Shown here: positions 1 to 5,508 of the stretch, piece by piece | Layout: the number at the start of each line of letters is the position of its first letter | How positions within the stretch are numbered: position 1 is the stretch's first letter | Assembly (NCBI GenBank): GCA_964398855.1 | Contig: CAYNOQ010000129.1 | Span: forward strand, 1-5,508 | Length of the DNA stretch: 5,508 nucleotides | Direction: 5' to 3' | From: Mariniphaga sp964398855 | GTDB lineage: Bacteria; Bacteroidota; Bacteroidia; Bacteroidales; Prolixibacteraceae | Made by a program: the position numbers and the translations under genes | Notes under the pieces: generated by a model | Database searches by the model: none | What the model was told of the DNA's origin: nothing | The model's input: only the letters and a program-made list of their open reading frames with translations

Positions 1-18
1 AGTCTTCGTGTTTAATTT

Positions 19-1881
19 TTATATTTTCAGTTGTTCCTGATATATTTTTAACTCTTCCAATGCATTGCTTTTCACATGGATGAAATTTTTTATTCCCTGT
101 GCTTCCAATTCGGATTTGCACTGGGGATTTCCGGCAATAACCAGGATTTCCTTTTCAAGGAGCCCGGCAACTTCAGGAGCAAAAATTTCATATTCTTCGT
201 CGGAACTGCACAGCACCACAATATCGGCTTGTTTTTCACGGGCTGCATCCACGCCTTCCTGCACGGACTGAAACCCGTTATTGTCAATCACCTCAAAACC
301 TGCCACTGCAAAAAAGTTACAGCTGAACTGTGCTCGCGCCTTGCGCATTGCCAGATTTCCAATGGTCAGCATAAATGCGACCGGGCGTTTGTTTGTCTGA
401 GAATATTTGTCTGTTTTGTAGCGAAGTGCCTCAAACGGCTGAGCAACACGGTATGGCTTCAGGGTTTCGGCTTCTGCGCCCTCTTTTGTCATGTCGGCAG
501 CCTGAAAAACAGTTTGGGGCAAATCCTCTTTCAATATTTCCGAAAAGTTGGGAAACTGATTCACTCCAAGCAGATTTTCACGACGAAGCGCCGCATTGGC
601 ATTGCGTTTTGACACTACTTCATCAATTTCCTTTTGAATCAATCCTTCTTTAAAAGCTTCCATAAAACCACCTGAATCCTGAATTTTCAGAAACAGACTC
701 CATGCGTGCTCGGCAAGTGAAGCCGTAAGATTTTCAATATAATAGGAGCCAGCTCCGGGGTCGGACACCTTATCCAGGTGAGCTTCTTCCTTGAGCAAAA
801 CTTGCTGATTTCGGGCTATACGCTCCGAAAAATCGGTGGAGTCTTCATAAATTGCATTAAACGGCAATACCGTAATGGAATCGGAGCCTCCTAATGCAGC
901 GGACATCGCTTCCGTTTGGGTGCGCAGCATATTCACATAGGGGTCATAGATCGTTTTGTTGTATGAATTGGTTTCACTGTGGGCAATCAACCGGGTTGAT
1001 TCTTTGCACTCCGGTTTATATGCAGTAACAATTTCTGCCCACAATAAACGGGCAGCCCTCAGCTTTGCAATTTCCATGAAATAGTTATTGCCTATGCCAA
1101 AATTAAATTTAATGTTACTTGCCACTTCATCTGCCTTCAAGCCGGTTTCAACAAGTTTTGACAGGTATTCAACGCCCTGTGCCAATGAAAAAGCCAGTTC
1201 CTGAACAATGGAAGCGCCGCTGTTGGCAAAATATTTTCCATTTACGGAAATCACTCTGAAATTCTTGATGAAAGCGGTTTTTTCAATGGTTTCTTTCAGT
1301 GCACTGAAAGCATTAGCTGCCATTTTCCCTTTCAGCACCAAAGAACCGATCGGGTCCATTGAAGAAGAACCGGAGACTTTCTTAGAATTCCATTTCGTTT
1401 CTTCAACAAATTCTGCAAAAATTTGGGCACTGTTGCAGTTATTGCATCCGCAGACAAAGTTAATTTCAGCCGCTTCAATGCAAATGTCTTTTAAAAGAAG
1501 TTCCATGTCTGCCTTTGTAACTTCGGCTCCACAGTCAAAAATAAAACCTAACGAAGTGACTCCTTTTCCCAAAATATCCAAAGCTTTTTTATTGGCTTCG
1601 GCAAAATCCTTTACCACAATATCCTGACGGATAAGCCATTCGTTGCCGCTTTTTTTGTTGCCGCGAACAAAAGGAAACTCACCGGGAAGCGATTCGGAAT
1701 ATCCTGCTGAATCATCTTCCGGGCAGCGATAATAAGGAAGTACGTTTATTCCCTCATAAGTTTTCCAAACCAGAGCCCTTTCATAGTCTCTTCCTTTCAG
1801 GTCAGCATGAATTGCCGCCTCCCAAGTTTCGTCTGAAACAGGGGGAAAGTCGGCAAAAAGCTTTTGATCTTTATTTGCCAT
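19..1881 (-). CDS. mutA: Methylmalonyl-CoA mutase small (beta) subunit
   Basis: The 620-residue product is the non-catalytic subunit of heterodimeric methylmalonyl-CoA mutase, which with MutB and adenosylcobalamin interconverts succinyl-CoA and (R)-methylmalonyl-CoA in the cytoplasm (propionate metabolism). Residues about 20-490 form the mutase barrel domain. Family-like segments are MDPIGSL (175-181), the GIGNNYFMEIAKLRAARLLW stretch (262-281), MLRTQTEAMSAALGG (318-332) and DPGAGSYYIENLT (374-386). Residues about 498-617 have the fold of the B12-binding domain but lack DxHxxG; the matching stretch is MLTIGNLAMRKA (504-515). This marks the small subunit rather than MutB. The length is normal for the family and no frameshift is seen. 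The start is the ATG at 1881, giving MANKDQKLF with the usual DFPPVS segment just after it; no Shine-Dalgarno sequence is visible. The TAA lies 18 bases from the window edge, and mutB is expected just beyond it (inference). Cysteines cluster at 117, 134, 144, 146 and 149. Confidence 0.96.
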   Translation of the reverse strand: MANKDQKLFADFPPVSDETWEAAIHADLKGRDYERALVWKTYEGINVLPYYRCPEDDSAGYSESLPGEFPFVRGNKKSGNEWLIRQDIVVKDFAEANKKALDILGKGVTSLGFIFDCGAEVTKADMELLLKDICIEAAEINFVCGCNNCNSAQIFAEFVEETKWNSKKVSGSSSMDPIGSLVLKGKMAANAFSALKETIEKTAFIKNFRVISVNGKYFANSGASIVQELAFSLAQGVEYLSKLVETGLKADEVASNIKFNFGIGNNYFMEIAKLRAARLLWAEIVTAYKPECKESTRLIAHSETNSYNKTIYDPYVNMLRTQTEAMSAALGGSDSITVLPFNAIYEDSTDFSERIARNQQVLLKEEAHLDKVSDPGAGSYYIENLTASLAEHAWSLFLKIQDSGGFMEAFKEGLIQKEIDEVVSKRNANAALRRENLLGVNQFPNFSEILKEDLPQTVFQAADMTKEGAEAETLKPYRVAQPFEALRYKTDKYSQTNKRPVAFMLTIGNLAMRKARAQFSCNFFAVAGFEVIDNNGFQSVQEGVDAAREKQADIVVLCSSDEEYEIFAPEVAGLLEKEILVIAGNPQCKSELEAQGIKNFIHVKSNALEELKIYQEQLKI

Positions 1882-1906
1882 ATTGATAACTTTTAAATTC
1901 AGATAA

Positions 1907-1914
1907 CAAAATTA
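1907..1914 (-). promoter_or_regulatory. Candidate Bacteroidota -7 element for mutA
   Basis: On the minus strand this reads TAATTTTG, an exact match to the TAnnTTTG -7 consensus of the Bacteroidota primary sigma factor. It would place the transcription start about 18-20 bases before the mutA ATG. No good TTTG -33 element is seen at the usual 19-21-base spacing; the nearest candidate is a weak TCTG at 1937-1940. The short motif and the missing -33 box keep confidence modest. Confidence 0.4.
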
Positions 1915-1995
1915 ACCTATTTAAAAGTTTGAGCATCAGAAAAGAGGCACTTCCCCCCAATTCTTAAGATATATTACTATTTCTCAGGCATATAA

Positions 1996-2009
1996 AGACC
2001 TGTTGGTCT
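1996..2009 (-). terminator. Small hairpin after the hydrolase relic
   Basis: AGACC and GGTCT form a 5-bp perfect stem around a 4-base loop, three bases beyond the TAA of the hydrolase fragment. On the minus strand it is followed by TTTATA. The position fits an intrinsic terminator left from the decayed gene, but the stem is short and the U-tract is poor, so this is a weak call. Confidence 0.3.
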
Positions 2010-2012
2010 GAT

Positions 2013-2278
2013 TTATTGCTTTAGATATTTATCAATAAAACGAAAGGCTTCTAATCTGGTTCCCTCAGGGAAGTCGTGACCTGAGTTAGGGTATTTTACA
2101 ACAAATCTTTCAGGATAATTCATGAAATCATAGACTTCGGCAATTTTTTCGGCAGCACTTCGATTAATCATCGCTCGTTCAATTCATAAGCAGAAAACAC
2201 CAAAACATCATTTTTCATAAAAAAACCGGGTGTAAAACCGCCAAATCCGCTAAAACATTTGATTGTTAAGTATGTTAT
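2013..2278 (-). pseudogene. 3' remnant of an alpha/beta-hydrolase (esterase-like) gene
   Basis: Two overlapping minus-strand frames together read as the C-terminal end of an alpha/beta hydrolase of the dienelactone hydrolase/acetyl-xylan-esterase-like type. The downstream frame (2013-2171, 52 codons from an internal ATG) contains AAEKIAEVYDF, then VVKYPNSGHDFPEGTR, and ends FIDKYLKQ. The GHDFP segment carries what would be the catalytic histidine, followed by the final helix that is usual for this family. The upstream frame (about 2168-2278) reads GFGGFTPGFF and DVLVFSAYELNER before a TGA at 2168-2170. One extra base near 2170 would join the frames as ...LNER-x-INRSAAEK..., which suggests a single-base deletion. 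The nucleophile-elbow region and everything N-terminal to it are absent, and the upstream frame hits a stop close to the next gene's promoter. The protein cannot be functional. The family call rests on the motif pattern from memory, not on a search; an internal deletion is also possible. Confidence 0.72.
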
Positions 2279-2289
2279 CTACATATAAT
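2258..2289 (+). promoter_or_regulatory. Candidate promoter of the dehydrogenase gene
   Basis: A TTTG at 2258-2261 could be a -33 element, and TATAAT at 2284-2289 lies 22 bases downstream, leaving a short leader before the ATG at 2308. The spacing is slightly long for a Bacteroidota promoter and the downstream box is sigma70-like rather than TAnnTTTG. An alternative upstream box is TTGTTA at 2263-2268 with a 15-base spacer. The element overlaps the broken upstream end of the hydrolase relic. Confidence 0.33.
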
Positions 2290-2307
2290 CATTAAAATAC
2301 GAGTAAA

Positions 2308-3567
2308 ATGAAAAGGTATCGGCATATCTTCAAAATCTTTATACAAATGCTGTTTTTTGTGCTTTTCATCACCTGTAAAGGCAATGAATCGGTTCAAAAA
2401 CAGGAAGGAAACGAGCCTGGCGGCTCAAAACCGGGCACGCTGGCTCCCGTGGAAACCCAAAAGCCAAATACCGATTATAAGCCCGCATTTGCGGGGCAGA
2501 CGCGTATTGCCGGAACAAAGACCGAAACACTTTATGAAGCTAAGGTAATTGCAAATAACTTAAACAAGCCGTGGGCAGTTACTTCGCTGCCGGATGGCAG
2601 ATTAGTTATCACCGAAAAGGGAGGAACCCTGCGCATTGCCACCACCGCCGGTGTGGTAAGCCCACCGATAACCGGATTCCCGCAGGTGGATGACAGAAAT
2701 CAGGGCGGTTTGTTGGATGTGGCGCCGGCGCCTGACTTTGAAACAAGCCGGATGCTCTATTTCACTTTAGCTGAAAAAACTGCTCAGGGTTCGCTGACTG
2801 CCGTAGGAAAGGGAAAACTTTCGGCAGATGAAACCAAAATTGAAAACTTTCAGATTATTTTCAGGGCAATACCCTATTATGACAACAGTATGCACTTTGG
2901 AAGCCGCATTGTTTTCAACAAACACGGAAATATTTTTGTCTCCACCGGCGAGCGTTCCGATCTGGAAACGCGCCCCAAAGCACAGCTGCTTGACAATGGC
3001 TACGGCAAAGTCATTCACATCACTGCCAACGGAGATCCTGTGCCCGGAAATCCGTTTATAAACACACCCGGAGCGCTTCCCGAAATATACAGCTACGGGC
3101 ACCGGAATGCCCAGGGACTGGACATTCATCCTGAAACGGGAGATTTGTGGCTCAGTGAAATGGGTCCGCGCGGCGGAGATGAGCTGAATTTAATCAAACC
3201 GGGTAAAAACTACGGATGGGCAACCATCACCTACGGCATTGAATACAGCGGTAAAAAAGTCAATGAAGGCATTACGCAGAAAGAAGGATTAGAACAACCT
3301 GTATATTACTGGGACCCTGTTCTTTCGCCAAGCGGAATGACTTTTTACGGTTCTGACGTTTTCCCGGAATGGAAAAACAATCTGTTCATTGGCGGTTTGA
3401 GCAGTAAGCACATTGCACGGCTCGTGATTATCGACAATAAGGTTGTTGCCGAAGAACGGTTGTTAGAATCGGAAAATCAACGCTTCCGTGATGTTGGTGA
3501 AGGAAATGACGGTGCACTGTATGCAGTAACGGATGAAGGCAGGCTGTACAGAATTGCAAAAAAATAG
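2308..3567 (+). CDS. PQQ-dependent glucose/sorbosone dehydrogenase family lipoprotein
   Basis: This 419-residue protein belongs to the soluble beta-propeller glucose/sorbosone dehydrogenase family (E. coli YliI/Asd type), whose members oxidise aldose sugars with PQQ in the cell envelope. A basic N-terminus (MKRYRHIFK) and hydrophobic stretch (7-22) end at Cys23 in LFITC, read here as a lipoprotein signal. The lipobox is imperfect, with Phe at -3 and Thr at -1. A Gly/Pro-rich linker (24-60) precedes the propeller (about 75-417). Family segments in order are NKPWAVTSLPDGRLVITEK (86-104), NQGGLLDVAPAP (131-142), MHFGSR (195-200) with the probable catalytic base His196, STGERSD (212-218), the GKV turn (233-235), YSYGHRNAQGLDIHP (261-275), SEMGPRGGDELNLI (283-296), PGKNYGWATITYG (298-310) and RDVGEGNDGALYAVTDE (394-410). 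Every expected repeat is present, so the gene looks intact. No PQQ synthesis gene lies nearby. The substrate cannot be told from sequence. The gene is monocistronic and convergent with murQ. Confidence 0.9.
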   Translation: MKRYRHIFKIFIQMLFFVLFITCKGNESVQKQEGNEPGGSKPGTLAPVETQKPNTDYKPAFAGQTRIAGTKTETLYEAKVIANNLNKPWAVTSLPDGRLVITEKGGTLRIATTAGVVSPPITGFPQVDDRNQGGLLDVAPAPDFETSRMLYFTLAEKTAQGSLTAVGKGKLSADETKIENFQIIFRAIPYYDNSMHFGSRIVFNKHGNIFVSTGERSDLETRPKAQLLDNGYGKVIHITANGDPVPGNPFINTPGALPEIYSYGHRNAQGLDIHPETGDLWLSEMGPRGGDELNLIKPGKNYGWATITYGIEYSGKKVNEGITQKEGLEQPVYYWDPVLSPSGMTFYGSDVFPEWKNNLFIGGLSSKHIARLVIIDNKVVAEERLLESENQRFRDVGEGNDGALYAVTDEGRLYRIAKK

Positions 3568-3587
3568 ACCGTTGAATTAACTTCGGT
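3568..3587 (+). terminator. Weak bulged hairpin between the convergent genes
   Basis: ACCG (3568-3571) can pair with CGGT (3584-3587), extended by an AA/TT pair across a TTG bulge, and TTTTCATTTT-like sequence follows on the plus strand. It begins right after the dehydrogenase stop and runs into the 3' end of murQ. It is the only terminator-like structure in the 9-base gap, but it is imperfect and could be chance. Confidence 0.22.
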
Positions 3588-4395
3588 TTTCATTTTCTGC
3601 CGCTTCAAGCACTTTCTGAACAGAGCCATGTAAAAGCAACAATCTTTTTGCCTTTTCATGCGGATATCCTAACTCATCAATAATCATACGGGTGCCGCGT
3701 TCCACTAATTTTTTGTTGGTTAGCTGCATGTTAACCATCTTGTTTCCTTTAACCCTTCCCATTTGAATCATCAGTGAAGTGGTTATCATATTGAGAATGA
3801 GCTTTTGAGCAGTTCCTGCTTTCATCCGGGTGCTTCCGGTGACAAATTCGGGACCGGTGACCGCTTCAATGGGTATATCCACATGCTTTGCCAATGCAGA
3901 CTTGGGGTTACTTGTGATACAGGCAGTAAGAATCCCGTTTGCCCGGGCATTTTTAACGGCACCAATCACAAACGGCGTTCTTCCCGAAGCAGCAATTCCC
4001 ACAACCGTATCCAGCGCGTTGATATTGTATTTTTGCAACTCCATCCACGACAGGTTTTCATCGTCTTCAGCAGATTCAACTGCCTTGCGGATAGCTTGAT
4101 CGCCGCCCGCAATAAGTCCGATAACCAGATCATAACCAACTCCGTAGGTTGGCGGTATTTCGGATGCATCCAAAATGCCCAATCTGCCGCTTGTGCCGGC
4201 GCCAATATAAAAAAGCCTGCCCCCTTTTTTTATGCGGGGAACGATTTCAGAAACCAGCTTTTCAATTTGCGGAATCGCTTTTTCCACAGCCGGCAAAACC
4301 TTTTTATCTTCATTGTGAATGCTCTCCAACAACTCCCTGACACTCATTTTTTCTAAGTTGTCATACGCTGAACTTGATTCGGTTATAGCGCTCAT
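3577..4395 (-). CDS. murQ: N-acetylmuramic acid 6-phosphate etherase
   Basis: MurQ cleaves the D-lactyl ether of MurNAc-6-phosphate in the cytoplasm, giving GlcNAc-6-phosphate and D-lactate during recycling or salvage of peptidoglycan sugars. The 272-residue product is a single SIS-domain protein. Visible segments are the sugar-phosphate loop GAGTSGRLGILDASEIPPTYG (65-85), the acidic AEDDENL (109-115), AASGRTPFVIGA (135-146), and the family signature GPEFVTGSTRMKAGTAQK (181-198). Glu79 and Glu110 correspond to the two catalytic glutamates of E. coli MurQ (Glu83 and Glu114). The protein is shorter than the roughly 300-residue E. coli enzyme, but all core motifs are present and this length fits Bacteroidota members as I recall them. 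The start is the ATG at 4395, 4 bases after the stop of the upstream kinase gene, so the pair is almost certainly co-transcribed. The 3' end faces the dehydrogenase gene 9 bases away. Confidence 0.96.
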   Translation of the reverse strand: MSAITESSSAYDNLEKMSVRELLESIHNEDKKVLPAVEKAIPQIEKLVSEIVPRIKKGGRLFYIGAGTSGRLGILDASEIPPTYGVGYDLVIGLIAGGDQAIRKAVESAEDDENLSWMELQKYNINALDTVVGIAASGRTPFVIGAVKNARANGILTACITSNPKSALAKHVDIPIEAVTGPEFVTGSTRMKAGTAQKLILNMITTSLMIQMGRVKGNKMVNMQLTNKKLVERGTRMIIDELGYPHEKAKRLLLLHGSVQKVLEAAENENRS

Positions 4396-4399
4396 TATC

Positions 4400-5239
4400 T
4401 TATGATTGTATATGATATTCCACCAGTTTATTCAATGGCTCTTTAACAATAATTCCCAATGTTAAGTCCCGGTGCAAAAGTACGGTTTTTAATTGGTCTT
4501 CAAAATAATGTGCCACTGACCCCACAAAGCTTATCGGATAATTTTCATAACCGGAATATTGAGCAACATTTCTGGTAATGAACAGGTCAAACGCACTCTT
4601 TACCAACTTTTCGCAGTATTCATGTTCAATATTTTCCTTTAAAAAGGGGACAAAACCAGCCAGAAACCTGTTCGGTTTCTCCTGTCGGTAAACACCGTTC
4701 AAAAATTCCGGATAGCTTACCGGATATTTCTCCTGAAATTTTTGAATCAGTTCCCGGGGCATTGTTTTTTTCAGGAAATCTCCTACAAGCAATTTACCCA
4801 GAACCGCCCCGCTGCCCTCATCGCCCAAAATAAAACCCAATGGCGGAACATGCTGAACTATTTTCATTCCATTATATAAACAGGAATTGGAACCGGTTCC
4901 CAGGATGCAGGCAATTCCGCTCTCTTTTCCCAAAGTGGCATGCGCAGCGGCGAGCAAATCGCTCTGTGCTTTCGTTTCTGCATCAGGGAAAAATGCGGCA
5001 AGCGCATCTTTTATTACGCCAGCAACATCTTCATTCACAATTCCTGCCCCGTAAAAATATATCTGCCGGACTCCTGCAGGAAGTGAAGCCAGCCGGCTTT
5101 TCCGCCACTCTTCCACAATTTTTTCAGAAGATGTGAAAAGTGGATTAACTCCCTGAGTAACGAAAAACTCAGGATCTTTTTCCGGTTTCAAAAAACACCA
5201 GTTTGTATGGGTTGACCCACCGTCTGCAATGAGCATCAT
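4400..5239 (-). CDS. BadF/BadG/BcrA/BcrD-type amino-sugar kinase, probable MurNAc/GlcNAc kinase
   Basis: This 279-residue ASKHA-fold ATPase has the layout of N-acetylglucosamine-kinase-like proteins. The phosphate-1 loop is DGGSTHTNW (6-14). A likely catalytic Asp94 lies in SDLLAAAHA (93-101). The phosphate-2 loop is ILGTGSNS (112-119). The conserved GDEGSGAVLGK follows (139-149), and an adenosine-motif-like FVGSVAHYF lies at 238-246. The product would phosphorylate the 6-OH of an N-acetylated sugar using ATP. Its position 4 bases upstream of murQ points to MurNAc as the relevant substrate, as for MurK of Clostridium acetobutylicum and Tannerella forsythia, where kinase and etherase genes lie together. 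GlcNAc kinase activity is an alternative that the sequence does not exclude. The start is one of two adjacent ATGs (5239 or 5236); both leave the DGGST loop intact, and an in-frame stop lies 16-18 bases upstream. The first ATG overlaps the TGA of a short upstream ORF. Lys and Asp, which I recall as usual in the first loop (TKTD), are His11 and Asn13 here. Confidence 0.87.
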   Translation of the reverse strand: MMLIADGGSTHTNWCFLKPEKDPEFFVTQGVNPLFTSSEKIVEEWRKSRLASLPAGVRQIYFYGAGIVNEDVAGVIKDALAAFFPDAETKAQSDLLAAAHATLGKESGIACILGTGSNSCLYNGMKIVQHVPPLGFILGDEGSGAVLGKLLVGDFLKKTMPRELIQKFQEKYPVSYPEFLNGVYRQEKPNRFLAGFVPFLKENIEHEYCEKLVKSAFDLFITRNVAQYSGYENYPISFVGSVAHYFEDQLKTVLLHRDLTLGIIVKEPLNKLVEYHIQS

Positions 5240-5355
5240 AAGCCGGGTAATTTTTCAGAATTTCCATTGGGTAATCCAATATTACATTGTTTTGGTACAA
5301 TGATTTTCCCAAGTTCCTTTCCTGTTATTAAAATAGGTGTCATTATCTTTTTCAT
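5236..5355 (-). CDS. Possible 39-residue leader ORF before the kinase
   Basis: An ATG at 5355 opens a 39-codon frame beginning MKKIMTPILITGKELGKIIV and ending EKLPGL. Its TGA overlaps the first ATG of the kinase gene by 4 bases (ATGA), the classic arrangement for translational coupling. The residue mix is reasonable for a protein, but I recognise no family and see no transmembrane segment or signal peptide. No Shine-Dalgarno sequence is seen, as for its neighbours. It may be a small real gene at the head of the kinase-murQ operon, a leader ORF, or chance in the 5' untranslated region. The length alone is not significant in AT-rich DNA. Confidence 0.3.
   Translation of the reverse strand: MKKIMTPILITGKELGKIIVPKQCNIGLPNGNSEKLPGL
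5266..5302 (-). repeat. Two adjacent inverted repeats upstream of the kinase
   Basis: ATTGG-GTAAT-CCAAT (5266-5280) and CATTGT-TTTGGT-ACAATG (5285-5302) are perfect inverted repeats with 5- and 6-bp arms, separated by four bases. They lie 27-63 bases before the kinase start, within the short ORF. They could form two small RNA hairpins or be an operator-like site. Each stem is short and A/T-rich, so neither is strong alone. Confidence 0.3.
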
Positions 5356-5375
5356 ATTTCAATGAATTGAAGGGA

Positions 5376-5383
5376 TAAAGTTA
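5376..5383 (-). promoter_or_regulatory. Candidate -7 element for the kinase-murQ operon
   Basis: On the minus strand this reads TAACTTTA, matching TAnnTTTG except for the last base. It lies 20 bases before the ATG of the short ORF and about 136 bases before the kinase start. TTTG sequences occur upstream, but none at a convincing spacing. If used, the transcript would include the short ORF and both inverted repeats in its leader. The remaining sequence to the window edge is AT-rich, and I see no gene in it. Confidence 0.25.
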
Positions 5384-5508
5384 ATTCAAATTTTTCAAAA
5401 GCTTATTACATCAAAAACAGACTAACAAGTGCAAACAACTAAAGTCCAATTACCATTTTTGCCGGTTTCTGCAAAATGATTTATTCAGTCATACTTTTTA
5501 TGTACTTT

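Noticed and set aside
76..612. A 178-codon plus-strand ORF opposite mutA
   Set aside because: It is the antisense shadow of an intact, strongly conserved mutA and has no recognisable domain of its own.
1871..1936. A 21-codon minus-strand ORF (MLKLLNRLILLSEF...) overlapping the mutA start in another frame
   Set aside because: It begins upstream of the best mutA -7 element, so the expected transcript would not contain its start; AT-rich chance is the simpler reading.
1953..1958. A run of six C (G on the minus strand) upstream of mutA that might be phase-variable
   Set aside because: Six bases is too short to suggest slippage control, and it lies far upstream of the likely promoter.
3805..4356. 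A 183-codon plus-strand ORF opposite murQ
   Set aside because: It is antisense to an intact murQ with all catalytic motifs; composition is that of a shadow frame.
4662..4680. A 7-bp perfect inverted repeat (AGAAACC/GGTTTCT) inside the kinase gene
   Set aside because: It lies in well-formed coding sequence with no U-tract after it; most likely incidental to the codons used.
5454..5478. An inverted repeat CATTTTTGC/GCAAAATG with one bulged base, possible terminator of a gene beyond the right edge
   Set aside because: No T-tract follows on either strand in a suitable position, and the upstream gene is not visible.
5422..5484. A 20-codon open stretch on the minus strand near the right edge, in the same frame as a fragment ending TGA at the window edge
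   Set aside because: It is too short, lacks a start, and shows no recognisable motif; I cannot support a gene or relic here.

Overview
The window looks like chromosomal DNA from a member of the Bacteroidota. The evidence is indirect. mutA (methylmalonyl-CoA mutase small subunit) is probably followed off the edge by mutB. A murQ gene is paired with a BadF/BadG-type sugar kinase in the arrangement known from this phylum. Start codons have A-rich leaders without clear Shine-Dalgarno sequences, and a TAnnTTTG-type -7 element precedes mutA. I see no phage, IS, CRISPR, tRNA or rRNA feature.

Layout from left to right. (1) 19-1881, minus: complete mutA, reading out of the left edge. (2) 1882-2307: no intact gene. 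This holds the mutA promoter and the decayed 3' end of an alpha/beta-hydrolase (esterase-like) gene on the minus strand, with a small hairpin after its stop. The likely promoter of the next gene overlaps the broken 5' end of this relic. (3) 2308-3567, plus: a predicted lipoprotein of the PQQ-dependent glucose/sorbosone dehydrogenase family, ending 9 bases from the end of murQ. (4) 3577-5239, minus: a two-gene operon, BadF-type amino-sugar kinase then murQ, separated by 4 bases. (5) 5236-5355, minus: a possible 39-residue ORF whose stop overlaps the kinase start in an ATGA arrangement and which contains two adjacent inverted repeats. (6) 5356-5508: AT-rich, no supportable gene.

Functionally, the kinase and MurQ form a plausible peptidoglycan-sugar salvage route: MurNAc is phosphorylated to MurNAc-6-P, and MurQ removes the lactyl ether to give GlcNAc-6-P and D-lactate. 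MutA is the structural partner of the B12-binding MutB in succinyl-CoA/methylmalonyl-CoA interconversion. The dehydrogenase is a stand-alone envelope sugar oxidase candidate. These modules look unrelated to one another.

I found no convincing novel multi-gene system. The observations most worth a second look are the hydrolase relic, the short ORF with hairpins before the kinase, and the assignment of the kinase as MurK-like.
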